A stretch of 64,000 nt of DNA from Asaia krungthepensis NRIC 0535 (GTDB taxonomy: Bacteria > Pseudomonadota > Alphaproteobacteria > Acetobacterales > Acetobacteraceae), in contig NZ_BAPV01000012.1 in assembly GCF_025995175.1 (NCBI RefSeq), positions 62,001 to 126,000 on the forward strand, given 5' to 3'. The notes beneath the pieces were generated by a model, which saw nothing but the letters and a program-made list of their open reading frames with translations, did no database searches and had not been told where the DNA came from. Made by a program: the position numbers and the translations under genes. Below, piece after piece: positions 7,993-17,004 of this stretch. Every line of letters starts with the position of its first letter. The first letter of the stretch is position 1.

Positions 7993-8450
7993 GGCCTCGC
8001 TCCATCAACGGCGATGGGCAGCGGCATTTCGGATAGCGGCAGAAGTCGTGCATCCGTCACCGCCGCCGTACGATGACCGAGCCCCGCCAGATACCCCGCG
8101 CGGCTGGCGAAGGAGAGGAAGGACGCGGCGCTTGCCTGCCTGATCAGCATTGCCATATCCCAGCGTTCGTCGCCGGGGCCGATCAGGAAGGGGCCACCAT
8201 GGCCTAAAAACAGGATATCGCCCCCCGTTTCCCGCAGAAAAGGCAGTGTGTGCTGAATGTAGCGATCGAAAGCTTCAGCGCCGCTGATCGGCACGGTAGG
8301 CGCCAGATCGGGGTGGCTCGAATAATCGGCCATGTCCCTGAAGCGCAGCAGGTTAAGCATCACGACGGGGCCGGCAAGATCGCGCTTTACGAACGTACGG
8401 CCGGCTTCCTGTGTCGGTTCCAGGTAGGAAATGGTTTCAGTTCTGGTCAT
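7989..8450 (-). CDS. DUF1330 domain-containing protein
   Basis: This 153-residue protein has the DUF1330-like core: GPVVMLNLLRFRDMADY near the N-terminus, then GAEAFDRYIQHTLPFL and a WDMAMLIRQASAASFLSF segment, which together form a ferredoxin-like dimeric alpha/beta barrel. Family members have no fixed role; some resemble antibiotic monooxygenase folds. The start codon overlaps the stop of the upstream DUF2239 gene (TAATG), and its own stop overlaps the hydrolase start, so the three are translationally coupled. Confidence 0.8.
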   Translation of the reverse strand: MTRTETISYLEPTQEAGRTFVKRDLAGPVVMLNLLRFRDMADYSSHPDLAPTVPISGAEAFDRYIQHTLPFLRETGGDILFLGHGGPFLIGPGDERWDMAMLIRQASAASFLSFASRAGYLAGLGHRTAAVTDARLLPLSEMPLPIAVDGARP

Positions 8451-9112
8451 TAGCGTTCCGTTGAATGGCGGGTTAAGCCTTGGTTGTCGCTCGCACCGAA
8501 TGCTAGACGCAGCGCATAGGTGCGGATGTCTTCAGGCCACGCAGCGATCCGTTGTTCCAATGAGGACCGGTCGTCGGCAAAGAGTGCCCGAGTCGCTTCT
8601 TCGTAGCCGGGCAGATCGCCTGCGATCGCCTGCATGAACTGGTAAGCGGCCTCCTGCGCCGCTCGCTTCAGCTGGAGTGGGTTCGCCGCTTTGCGCGCGT
8701 CGTCGACGAGACGTCTCAGCGTCGCGGACGCTCCGCCGGGCTGGTCCGTCAGCCATTCCCACTGCCGGGGCAGCAAGGTCACCTCGCGGGCGACGACGCC
8801 CAACTTCGGCCGGCCTCGGGTTTTCTGGCTCGGGGCTTCGTCCGATCCCTGCGGGGTCGGCACCACATCAATTTTGGGGCGATAGCGCCCCGCATAGGTC
8901 GTCGGGGGCTGGGAAATCCGTTCAAGAATATCGGCGTCATTGCCACGCAGATCGAGATCGACAATGTGACCCGTTGCGTCGTCAAACACGAGAACCATGT
9001 CTGCCGCTTCGCTCGAATGCCGAACTGCCAGGGCCACTTCAGCGAGAGGTCCTGAGAGCAGCAATTGATGCCCGACGAATGCCGTGCAGGTCTTGAGAGT
9101 AGGATCGGACAT
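8450..9112 (-). CDS. DUF2239 family protein
   Basis: This 220-residue protein matches the DUF2239 pattern in order: TCTAFVGHQLLLSGPLAEVALAV at the start, DATGHIVDLDLRG, the signature GRPKLGVVAREVTLLPRQWEWL in the middle, then PGGASATLRRLVDDARK and the helical C-terminus. The GRPKLGVV segment with flanking basic residues suggests nucleic-acid contact, but no function is established. It is the first gene of the operon with DUF1330 and the hydrolase, behind a strong promoter that overlaps an inverted repeat. Confidence 0.9.
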   Translation of the reverse strand: MSDPTLKTCTAFVGHQLLLSGPLAEVALAVRHSSEAADMVLVFDDATGHIVDLDLRGNDADILERISQPPTTYAGRYRPKIDVVPTPQGSDEAPSQKTRGRPKLGVVAREVTLLPRQWEWLTDQPGGASATLRRLVDDARKAANPLQLKRAAQEAAYQFMQAIAGDLPGYEEATRALFADDRSSLEQRIAAWPEDIRTYALRLAFGASDNQGLTRHSTER

Positions 9113-9138
9113 ATGATGCTCGCTTGTGGATTGCCCGA

Positions 9139-9179
9139 TTAATACCCGGATAAAAGTGGCATGTCAATTATATCCGGGT
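9139..9179 (-). promoter_or_regulatory. Sigma70-type promoter flanked by a TATCCGGGT inverted repeat
   Basis: On the minus strand TTGACA (9162-9167) is followed after 17 bp by TATTAA (9139-9144), a good -35/-10 pair for the DUF2239 operon. The 9-bp arms ACCCGGATA (9144-9152) and TATCCGGGT (9171-9179) are perfect inverted copies, 18 bp apart, and surround the -35 element. A dimeric repressor such as a TetR-type protein could occlude this promoter; no such regulator is encoded nearby. Confidence 0.75.
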
Positions 9180-10554
9180 GAAATTTTGATTTCTCTTTGA
9201 TCAATTGAAATCGTGCGGCGCAGGATGCTTCTTCAAGGCGGCTGTCTGGGACGCCCACGTTCACATGGTGGCTGAAGCCGAGAGGGTGAGGGGGCCTATC
9301 GTCTCAAGTCGTTTAGGTCGCAGCGCGGAAGAGCAAGTTGAGATGGTTGCCTGCCCCCGCAACCAACTTTAACGAACTCTCGGACAGCGCCTTAGAGCCA
9401 ACGCTCGAGGCGTTCTTTGTGTTGTGCGGCTGGCGTTCACTGGCGCGACCAACTTGCCTCCCAATTCGATTAGGGCCTGTTAGGCCTTGCATCCCCAGTG
9501 GGTCTGCCTAGCTCTTTGTGATAAGTTTGGAGCAGTCTGGGATTTCTGATGTTGCATGGTGAAACTGCGAGCCTTCGATCGAGGCGGCGCGACCCAGAGG
9601 CAAACGACCCCCACGCAATCGGCGCCTGACGGTATTGGCGTTCTTCTGGCGTCATCAGAACGGCGTGAAAAGGCGCTTTTTTCCTTCGGAGTTCAACTCT
9701 GGGTGGACTGGAGCTCACCTTTTCATTCGCTGAGTGAAGCTAGATCTGGGGGAGGTACTCACTGAAAGGGAAAAGAACAGGGATCTAACCTTGGGTATGG
9801 TCTTTCTGGACGCACGAGCATCATGGCGCATCGCAGAGCGGCAGAAGCCGCTCAGACGGGAAAAGGCCGAAGTTACTGTCCCAAACACTTAGCCGCTCGC
9901 CCAGAGGCTTTGGCGGCAAGATACGCATAGCGACAGATGGGCGCGGAAATACCCTGTTATTGACCCTGACCCAGGGGCAAGGCTCGAACTGCCGTCCGCT
10001 ATAGCTCACCTGAACGTACTGCCAGGTGTGCCACACTATGTCGCTTGCGACGGGTGATCGGCCTCAAACCGGTTGCGCGAGGTTTGTGAAGCAAAGACCC
10101 GCGGCCTGTCGTTCCGTTGAAACGAAATGAGCCGTCCCTTTCGTGCTCCAAATAGGCTTATGGACACCGCCATCTGGTCAAAATTTTATGGGCTCGCCCC
10201 AAAGGGCGGTGAACTACTGGTACCCGATACGAGTAAACTGCCGCTTCCGTGGTCTGCGTTGCTGCCGCGGCAGATTTTGTCGAGATCTAATACGCATGGC
10301 GGGCTTAGCCCGCGACTCGCTAGGCAAGTTTCTCACACATCCATAACCATCTTCGGGCACAACTGTCTAAAGACTCGATCTCGAGCCCACGTTTTTGCGC
10401 GCGTCACAGAGACGGATTTCAATACGTGATGAAGGATAACATTCCTGCAATCTACCGAGATCGCCGAATTCCGCACAAACTCACGATCGCCACCCTTTTC
10501 ACATTGCCGGGCGCCTCGCCCTATCTAGGCTCGCGCATGTCTTGAACTAGTCTT
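9180..10554. other. Gene-poor stretch before the capsule locus
   Basis: No gene could be supported in these 1.4 kb. Open frames of 70-100 codons exist on both strands. One on the minus strand (9821-10036) has a protein-like composition, with YVQVSYSGRQFEPCPW, but I do not recognise it. I saw no tRNA, transposase or clear repeat. The region looks like decayed DNA at the junction between the accessory genes and the capsule locus. Confidence 0.4.
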
Positions 10555-11766
10555 ATGCTCGTGGACATGTCTGAAAATGATAACACTGTATGGCTCGACG
10601 GCCGCAACTGGCAACCAGGTGGGACAGGCGTCCATAGTTATGTGCACGGCCTTCGCGACACACTGACTGAGTGTGGGATACCTTCGCGGATTGTGCTTCA
10701 GGAGGCCTATGGAGGGCGTCATGCTCGATTTGCGAGGGCAGGCCGCTTTGTCTCTGCAGTGTCCCGTCGCGGACAGACGTTGGAAGATGCCCAAGGCAAC
10801 TTTCTGTACGCAACCGACCTCTTCCGTACTGCTCACTCTCGATTCGGATTGCGAAGGCGTTTAACCGAGTTGAGATTGCCGCCGTCGCTACAACGCCCTC
10901 GTTTGATGCACTGGACGGCGCCTCTGCCGATCACGCTCGCAAATGTGCCGAATGTCGTGACGATCCACGATTTGATCCCCCTGACGCATCCAGAGTTGAC
11001 CGGAATCGCCCCAGATCGTCACGAACGCCTCCTTCGAGTATTGCTTAAAACCGTCGACGCAGTGGCTACGGTGTCCGAAACGGTCCGAACGCAGTTGATC
11101 GAGCAATTCTCTATCGAACCGCAGAAACTGCATAACCTTTATCAACCTGTGTCATTCGATGCTGCCTTGCTGGAGGCCGTCATGCAGGCTGAACCGCTTG
11201 TGCCGGATGGAGGTTTCATCTGTATCGGCCGCGTTGAGTCCCGAAAAAATATCGACCGATTGCTCGAAGCTCATGCGATGAGTTCGAGTGTTCGTACCCT
11301 TACACTGATTGGGCCTGACGGTGACGACCGACCGGACTGCCGGTCCCGTGGGGCGACTAGTCATGTTGTAAGGATCCCATGGTGCGACAAGATCCGCCTC
11401 CTGCGGACCCTGAAAGGGGCCCGTGCTCTTCTCTTTCCTTCATTGGCGGAAGGGTTTGGCCTGCCGATCATTGAGGCTATGAGTCTTGGCACGCCGGTAC
11501 TGACATCACGAGGGGGAGCGACTGGGGAAGTCGCCGGCGATGCCGCATACCTCGTGGACCCGCTAAGTGTCCGAGATATCGCTGATGGAATTGCGGCCTT
11601 GGATAGCGAGTTGGAAGACGGGTATCTGCAGCAGTTATCTGCCCGTGGAAGGGCGCGTGCTGCGCGCTTCAGTCAGGAACATTTCACGAGACGTTTGAGC
11701 AGTTTTTACGCAACCGTCGACCCGGGATTTGCCTCGATGCCCGATACAAGATTAAGGATCAGCTGA
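10555..11766 (+). CDS. GT4-type glycosyltransferase of the capsule locus
   Basis: This protein of about 403 residues has the two-domain GT-B layout. The N-terminal half contains a glycine-rich GGTGVHSYVHGL and MHWTAPLPITL followed by VTIHDLIPL. The C-terminal half has FICIGRVESRKNIDRLLEA and the E-x7-E retaining motif in LAEGFGLPIIEAM. Such enzymes transfer a sugar from a nucleotide donor in the cytosol. The protein is clearly paralogous to the one at 18919, sharing MHW-x-PLPI and TIHDL. The ATG at 10555 or the in-frame ATG four codons later may start translation; neither has a strong ribosome-binding site. Its 3' end overlaps the convergent sulfatase-type gene by 61 bp. Confidence 0.88.
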   Translation: MLVDMSENDNTVWLDGRNWQPGGTGVHSYVHGLRDTLTECGIPSRIVLQEAYGGRHARFARAGRFVSAVSRRGQTLEDAQGNFLYATDLFRTAHSRFGLRRRLTELRLPPSLQRPRLMHWTAPLPITLANVPNVVTIHDLIPLTHPELTGIAPDRHERLLRVLLKTVDAVATVSETVRTQLIEQFSIEPQKLHNLYQPVSFDAALLEAVMQAEPLVPDGGFICIGRVESRKNIDRLLEAHAMSSSVRTLTLIGPDGDDRPDCRSRGATSHVVRIPWCDKIRLLRTLKGARALLFPSLAEGFGLPIIEAMSLGTPVLTSRGGATGEVAGDAAYLVDPLSVRDIADGIAALDSELEDGYLQQLSARGRARAARFSQEHFTRRLSSFYATVDPGFASMPDTRLRIS

Positions 11767-13334
11767 TGAAGTTCCGCCGGCGTGCGCGTGGAGGGCGTCT
11801 CGGCGATGTCTAGACAGTGTTCCCCGCCGGCGGGGAACTGGAGTGCTACATAAGGCGTGTGACGCACACGGCCTGGAGCGATGTGGCCGGGAATTGTAGG
11901 GCGGTGATCGCCAAAGAAAATCAATAGACTCGACTGCTCGCTTCTATCGAGCCCATCGACGAGCTGGTTGAGCAGTTTATCGCTATTCCGGACGTGATGG
12001 GCCCAGGCGCTGATGCCGTCGGTTTGACCTGCTCGACCCTTGTCCCACGGCCCGTGATTCTCCATCGTGACGGCGTAGATCAACGTGGGTTCGGAAGCCT
12101 GGTCCACAAGGGACAAAATCTTGTGGCCTATCTCCCGATCGCTCACGTAGGGCGATCCTGCTTCGGCCGGAGGGAAATGGTTTTCTCCGATCAGATGTTG
12201 GAAACCCAGACGAGGCATGAGTTTTATCCGATCGTAGAAACGTAGGTCGTGCGGATGCAGAAAGAAACTCTGAGGATATAGTGCGGCGAGTTTCACCGGG
12301 AGTGAATGACCTGGTACGTGTCCGGCTGTCAGGAAGGGGTCGTAGCGTCGCAGTCCCAAAGCCTCTTCGTCTATTCCACAGAGCACCCCGAACTCGGTGC
12401 GCATTGTGTAAGCGCCGAAACCACTAACTTCGAGATTCCCCCACGCTATTGCACGGTGCCTCGCGAGACTGAGGCCCGGCAGATAAGCGAGCTGGGCGGT
12501 CAATTGTGCAAAGGACTCGCACTGCACGATGACGATTGAGTGCGGCGTCGCCCCGACAGACGTTTCCTCGACAGGCGCCGGGGCAGGGTGGTCGCGCGTT
12601 TGACGCCAACGAAGCCAGTAGATGATCAGCACCGCAAACAAACCGTAGGTTGCAATATCATGCTCCAGCGCCGGCTCGGACATTCTCGTCGACTTCCGCG
12701 TCTGACTCGACGCAATCAGCAGACCGGCGGTGCTGGCGAGGGCGAGGGACAGGCCTGCCGCTGCCATTGTGCGATCAGGGGAGGAGAAGCTCATGACGAG
12801 GTAGATGATCAAAACCGCCGAGATAAGAAGCAAGCAGCGCAGTGGCAGCGAGATCGCTTCAAGATAGAAGCGGGGGTACATGATAAAGGATCGGACAACG
12901 ACCAGGTCGGAGAAGACGAGCGGCTCACCGAGGATGCGGTATTTCGTGTTCGAACCGATGACAAGCGCCAGTACGCTCATCAGCGGTAATGCCGCGCCGA
13001 TAACCGGCGACCCGGAAAGAGCGGTCAGTACCGCGTAGGCCCAGAGGACAGGGAGAATTCTCAGGGCTGCGCCATGAGCGCTCCTGTGTAATCGAGAAGG
13101 AATGGTAAGGCGGTCGGTGATTTCGGCGCATATCGCGCTTACACAGGCCATGATCACGAAGAAGATCGATTCTGTTTGCATGGTCCTGGACAGCTGGGAT
13201 GAAAATGATTCGTCAGTGTCTGCTTTCACAGAAGCCAGCCCAGTAGCAAGTTTCACGCGTGAAAAGAATGGCGAGAGCAACTGGTCAGCCCCATAGGAGA
13301 CAATATACCGCTCCAAGCGGCGCCATTTGGTCAA
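11706..13334 (-). CDS. LTA synthase/sulfatase-type membrane phosphotransferase
   Basis: This 542-residue inner-membrane protein has about five hydrophobic segments between residues 53 and 245, then an alkaline-phosphatase-superfamily domain facing the periplasm. Catalytic landmarks of LTA synthase-type enzymes are present: Glu273 in QCESF, a nucleophile threonine in YTMRTEF (about 310-315) and the metal-binding FFGDHRP near residue 470. Such enzymes transfer phosphoglycerol or phosphoethanolamine from a phospholipid to a glycan. In this setting I infer decoration of the surface polysaccharide. The start at 13334 has GAGG 11 bases upstream; an internal ATG at 13181, directly before the first membrane segment, is an alternative. 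Confidence 0.82.
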   Translation of the reverse strand: MTKWRRLERYIVSYGADQLLSPFFSRVKLATGLASVKADTDESFSSQLSRTMQTESIFFVIMACVSAICAEITDRLTIPSRLHRSAHGAALRILPVLWAYAVLTALSGSPVIGAALPLMSVLALVIGSNTKYRILGEPLVFSDLVVVRSFIMYPRFYLEAISLPLRCLLLISAVLIIYLVMSFSSPDRTMAAAGLSLALASTAGLLIASSQTRKSTRMSEPALEHDIATYGLFAVLIIYWLRWRQTRDHPAPAPVEETSVGATPHSIVIVQCESFAQLTAQLAYLPGLSLARHRAIAWGNLEVSGFGAYTMRTEFGVLCGIDEEALGLRRYDPFLTAGHVPGHSLPVKLAALYPQSFFLHPHDLRFYDRIKLMPRLGFQHLIGENHFPPAEAGSPYVSDREIGHKILSLVDQASEPTLIYAVTMENHGPWDKGRAGQTDGISAWAHHVRNSDKLLNQLVDGLDRSEQSSLLIFFGDHRPTIPGHIAPGRVRHTPYVALQFPAGGEHCLDIAETPSTRTPAELHQLILNLVSGIEANPGSTVA

Positions 13335-13880
13335 CCGCCTCGCAGATGAGGAAGCTGCGGATCAGGGGGAACATAGTCGAGCGGTCGAAGAGAAGGCTAC
13401 GGCAAACTTCTGGGTTAAGGATTCAACCGAAGGACCCCAAAATGTTGGAGCACGGATAAATGTGCTTGAAGATCTTGCAGTCGTGACGCCGAGGCGGTGT
13501 GCCACGCCGCGCAATCCCGTGGAGCGCTGGTTCGACTGATGATGAGGCATACATGGGAAACCCCAGCAGTGCTTTGGACATTTACGCGATACAAACCTGC
13601 CTGATGTCGAATTCTTCTGGGGACTGATCGGTTCCACCGGGAGCGTAACCGATAATAAAGAGCGGCTCAGGGCAGGACGTTGGTTCTTCCTGACGCGGAA
13701 AACATGGTAGTCTCACGCAATGAGGAAAATATCGATACCGAAATGATACTCAGTTTCGCCTGTTACCTGAATTTACATTTTCGGCAATCGTGCTGGGAAT
13801 TGCATTTTGCCACACGCAGGGATTTGTGAGAGATATCGTTGTCTGTCAGGTCACCCTAGTAGCTCGTTGACGATTGGAGC
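13335..13880. other. Divergent intergenic stretch upstream of the kpsC-like gene
   Basis: This 546-bp gap lies between the divergent sulfatase-type gene and the kpsC-like gene. Short frames on both strands show no recognisable family. It should hold the promoters for both directions, but I cannot assign a -35/-10 pair with confidence. Just before 13881 there is a GGAG ribosome-binding site. Confidence 0.4.
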
Positions 13881-15644
13881 ATGATGCGTCGCCAGCAATG
13901 TCCATTACCTGTGCTGCTGCGTGCGCCACCATTCCGTCCCAGGCTTCCCGACCTTGGAGTATTCCCGTGCTCGTGGGAGGAGTTTGAGGCCGACAGCTTC
14001 GGGGGTGACCCTGAGACGGCCCTCTCAAAATTCGAGGAACTGGCCCGACGACGTTTGGGCGGGGATTACACGAACCCTCATGGTCTCAAACCCGATTCGA
14101 GTCGTCGGGTACTCCTTGAGTTGCCGTCCAATCCCCTTGAGGCGCGACAGGCGTGGCGCATCGCAAAGTCGGGATGGTACGCTAACGAAATCACGGTCAG
14201 CGTCTCCACCCGAAGCCAGCCTTCGATATCTCACCTGTTACGGGGGGCTGCGGCGGAAGGTGCGAGAATTGTCAGGCGACCAATCAATCCTCACGCTCTT
14301 CTCGAACACAGCGCTGTCGTTCTGACCTTCGGAATGGGCGATCTGGGTCTGTTAGGACTGGCCTATGATCGAGCCGTCTGGTGCATGGATAAGAAGATTC
14401 CGTCCCAAGCGAACCGTCTGAAGGCAGCGAGCGCCATTGTGTATGGTACCCGATACCATGATCCGTTCTTTGGAACGGAAACGACCTTCGATGACATCCT
14501 CGTGCATCTGTCAGATTGGCGCGACATCGTGCAGGATAATCGAGAGATAGCTGCCTGCATGGGGATGGCCTGGTGGAAGAAAGCCAGGATGCGGCAATTC
14601 CTCGCCCAAGCCCCTGGGTCTCCTCGTTTCATGCGTCACACCGCCTCGGCTGTGCGTGCGGCGAGAGACAGTAACGGCGCTGTCGCTTGTTGGTCGACAC
14701 GCGTGCCGTCTGGGCTGGAAGGACGGGTTGCGCAAGAGGGGCAGTCGATCTTGCGCATCGAAGATGGCTTCATCCGCTCGCTGGGGCTCGGTAGCGATCT
14801 CCTCCCGCCAGCCTCAATCGTCCTGGATAAGAGTGGCATCTATTATGATCCAGCTTCTCCCAGCGATCTGGAAACGATCCTCTCGACACAAGTCTTCGAT
14901 CCTTTGCTGATTGAGCGTGCGAGATGTCTCGCAAGACGTATCGTGGAAGAACGTATCTCAAAATATGGCACTCATTCCCGCGTTGAGGCGGGAACACCGA
15001 TTAGGGTGAAAAGCCGAGAGCGAAGGCATGTCATTCTTGTGCCCGGACAAGTTTCAGACGATCAGTCGGTCTTGAAAGGTGGCGCCGGGGTGTACAGTAA
15101 CCTCGAACTCATCAGACGTGTGAGGCAGGTTGAACCCGATGCCTGGATCATTTACCGACCCCATCCTGATGTGGATGCGGGACATCGAGCAGGGGCCATA
15201 GCCGATGATGCGGCCCTCCTGGTCGCTGATGAGATTCATCGTGGCGGATCGATGCCGGGACTGCTGGGTGAGATCGATGAGGTCCATACGCTAACCTCTC
15301 TGACAGGGTTCGAAGCCTTGATGCGTGGGATCAAGGTTTCGACATGGGGACAGCCCTTCTACTCGGGGTGGGGGCTCACAACCGATTTCGCGGCCCCGAC
15401 CGGACGTCGAAACAGAATTCTAACGCTTGAGGAACTGATCGCAGCCACGCTCATTATCTATCCGAGGTATCTCGATCCAGTGAGTGGCTTGCCCTGCTCG
15501 CCTGAGACATTGATCGGAAGGTTGGGGGAGCCTGGGCTGTGGCGCACCGGTATGAGGACTTCGCTACGAAGAAAGCAGGGAGCCTTGACCAAAAACGTGA
15601 CAAAATTTTGCCACGAGCTGGCACGAGTATTTTCTCATGACTGA
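13881..15644 (+). CDS. kpsC: KpsC-like capsule beta-Kdo transferase with one intact module
   Basis: KpsC proteins build the beta-Kdo linker on lyso-phosphatidylglycerol that anchors group-2 capsules. Classical KpsC is about 675 residues with two similar GT modules, each having an EDGFIRS motif and a PFYAGWG motif. This protein has 587 residues. Only the C-terminal module is complete, with IEDGFIRSLGLGSDLLPP near residue 292, IYYDPASPSDLE, IYRPHPDV, HTLTSLTGFEAL and GQPFYSGWGLT near 495. The first 210 residues only faintly resemble an N-terminal module (FGMGDLGLLGLAYDRAVW) and lack both signature motifs. ATGs at 13881 and 13884 are both possible after GGAG. The stop overlaps kpsS by eight bases. 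Confidence 0.85.
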   Translation: MMRRQQCPLPVLLRAPPFRPRLPDLGVFPCSWEEFEADSFGGDPETALSKFEELARRRLGGDYTNPHGLKPDSSRRVLLELPSNPLEARQAWRIAKSGWYANEITVSVSTRSQPSISHLLRGAAAEGARIVRRPINPHALLEHSAVVLTFGMGDLGLLGLAYDRAVWCMDKKIPSQANRLKAASAIVYGTRYHDPFFGTETTFDDILVHLSDWRDIVQDNREIAACMGMAWWKKARMRQFLAQAPGSPRFMRHTASAVRAARDSNGAVACWSTRVPSGLEGRVAQEGQSILRIEDGFIRSLGLGSDLLPPASIVLDKSGIYYDPASPSDLETILSTQVFDPLLIERARCLARRIVEERISKYGTHSRVEAGTPIRVKSRERRHVILVPGQVSDDQSVLKGGAGVYSNLELIRRVRQVEPDAWIIYRPHPDVDAGHRAGAIADDAALLVADEIHRGGSMPGLLGEIDEVHTLTSLTGFEALMRGIKVSTWGQPFYSGWGLTTDFAAPTGRRNRILTLEELIAATLIIYPRYLDPVSGLPCSPETLIGRLGEPGLWRTGMRTSLRRKQGALTKNVTKFCHELARVFSHD

Positions 15645-17004
15645 CAGAAGTGACAACCCGGTACCGCCATCATCTATGCAGCCCGCCAAGCGTCATTTCC
15701 TGTTGCTCCAAGGGCTGATGGGTCCTTTCTTTCAGCTGGTCGGTGCCGCTCTCAGGCGTGAGGGATTCAGCGTCCACAAGGTCAACTTTAATGGCGGAGA
15801 CCGACTCTTCTGGCGCCAGCCCGGCGGGATTGATTACACAGGCACCGAGGAAGACTGGCCGGCAGAGTTGCGCGGACTGATCGCCAAGCACCGTATCACC
15901 GATGTGCTTCTGTTCGGAGATTGCCGAACGCTCCACAGAGCAGCGATTGAAGTATGTCGCGAGCAACTGACAACGGTTCACGTCTTTGAGGAAGGCTACA
16001 TCAGGCCCGACTGGGTGACCCTGGAGATTGGCGGCGTAAACGGCTATTCCGCTCTGCCGAGAGACCCTGCCTGGTATCTTGACCATGAATTCAGCGAACC
16101 AAGTGAACATCTTCCGCAGACCGTTCCGTCTTCCTTCAGACGTCGCGCACTCGAGGGGGTCGCTTACAACGCGGCAGACCTGCTCTCACGCTGGTATTAC
16201 CGTCACTGGACTACACACCGTCCTTGGCCGCCTCTGGTGGAGGGGATGGGCTGGCTGAAGCGGCTCGTCGATCGGAAGCCGGCACGTCGTCGCTCGAAAG
16301 CAGTGCTTGAGCGCCTGAGTGCTACGAAGGCGCGTTACATGCTCTTTCCGTTGCAGCTCGATGCAGATGCGCAGGTGCGCCTGCATTCCCCTTTCGCTTC
16401 TATTGGCGATGCTCTCGTGCGGGTGATCTCATCTTTCGCCATGCATGCCCCCGAAGATCTCCGACTGGTTGTCAAGGAGCATCCGCTCGATAATGGGGTG
16501 GTGGACTGGCGGCATCGCGTTGCCGATGTGGCTGCGCAGCATGGCGTTCGACATAGGGTGGATTACGTGGAGGAGGGGGATATCGCCCTGATGGTGCGTG
16601 ACTCCCGAGGATTGGTGACGATCAACAGTACGACCGGCACGCTTGCTCTGAATTCTGGGCGGCCCGTCATCACGCTCGGTGATGCCGTATACGGTGTCCC
16701 CGGCATCACCTACACACGTAGCCTCGACGAATTCTGGAGTGACCCCGGCGAGCCGGATATGGCATTGTTCGATGCGTTCAGGCGGGTGCTGATAGAGCGA
16801 TGCCTTGTCAAGGGGGGGTTCTTCTCGGACGAGGCTCTGGACATGCTCGTAAAAGGCAGCGTGAAACGGCTCAAGGCGCATTGCCCGATGGAATATGCCC
16901 GTTGGTTGTTGCCGCGCTCACCACAACAGGCAGTGAACAATATCTACAGGCCACTCGGGATGGCTGACCTGCCCGCGCGGAAAGTGAGACTCAAGATTTG
17001 CTGA
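15637..17004 (+). CDS. kpsS: KpsS-like capsule beta-Kdo transferase
   Basis: This 455-residue cytosolic protein belongs to the Capsule_synth (KpsS/LipB) family. KpsS adds the first beta-Kdo to lyso-phosphatidylglycerol, which KpsC then extends. Landmarks are LLLQGLMGPFFQLVGAALR at the N-terminus, NFNGGDRLFW, VHVFEEGYIRPDWVTLE around residue 115, YMLFPLQLDADAQVRLHSPF in the middle, KEHPLDNG, and TINSTTGTLAL towards the C-terminus, all typical of the family. Length is slightly above the usual 390-430. It overlaps the kpsC-like gene upstream by eight bases and the next glycosyltransferase gene downstream, so it sits in the middle of a tightly coupled operon. Confidence 0.92.
   Translation: MTDRSDNPVPPSSMQPAKRHFLLLQGLMGPFFQLVGAALRREGFSVHKVNFNGGDRLFWRQPGGIDYTGTEEDWPAELRGLIAKHRITDVLLFGDCRTLHRAAIEVCREQLTTVHVFEEGYIRPDWVTLEIGGVNGYSALPRDPAWYLDHEFSEPSEHLPQTVPSSFRRRALEGVAYNAADLLSRWYYRHWTTHRPWPPLVEGMGWLKRLVDRKPARRRSKAVLERLSATKARYMLFPLQLDADAQVRLHSPFASIGDALVRVISSFAMHAPEDLRLVVKEHPLDNGVVDWRHRVADVAAQHGVRHRVDYVEEGDIALMVRDSRGLVTINSTTGTLALNSGRPVITLGDAVYGVPGITYTRSLDEFWSDPGEPDMALFDAFRRVLIERCLVKGGFFSDEALDMLVKGSVKRLKAHCPMEYARWLLPRSPQQAVNNIYRPLGMADLPARKVRLKIC

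Noticed and set aside
9940..10040. A tRNA-like TTCGA arm on the minus strand
   Set aside because: The stem pairs only with a bulge, and no acceptor, anticodon or D arm could be found around it.
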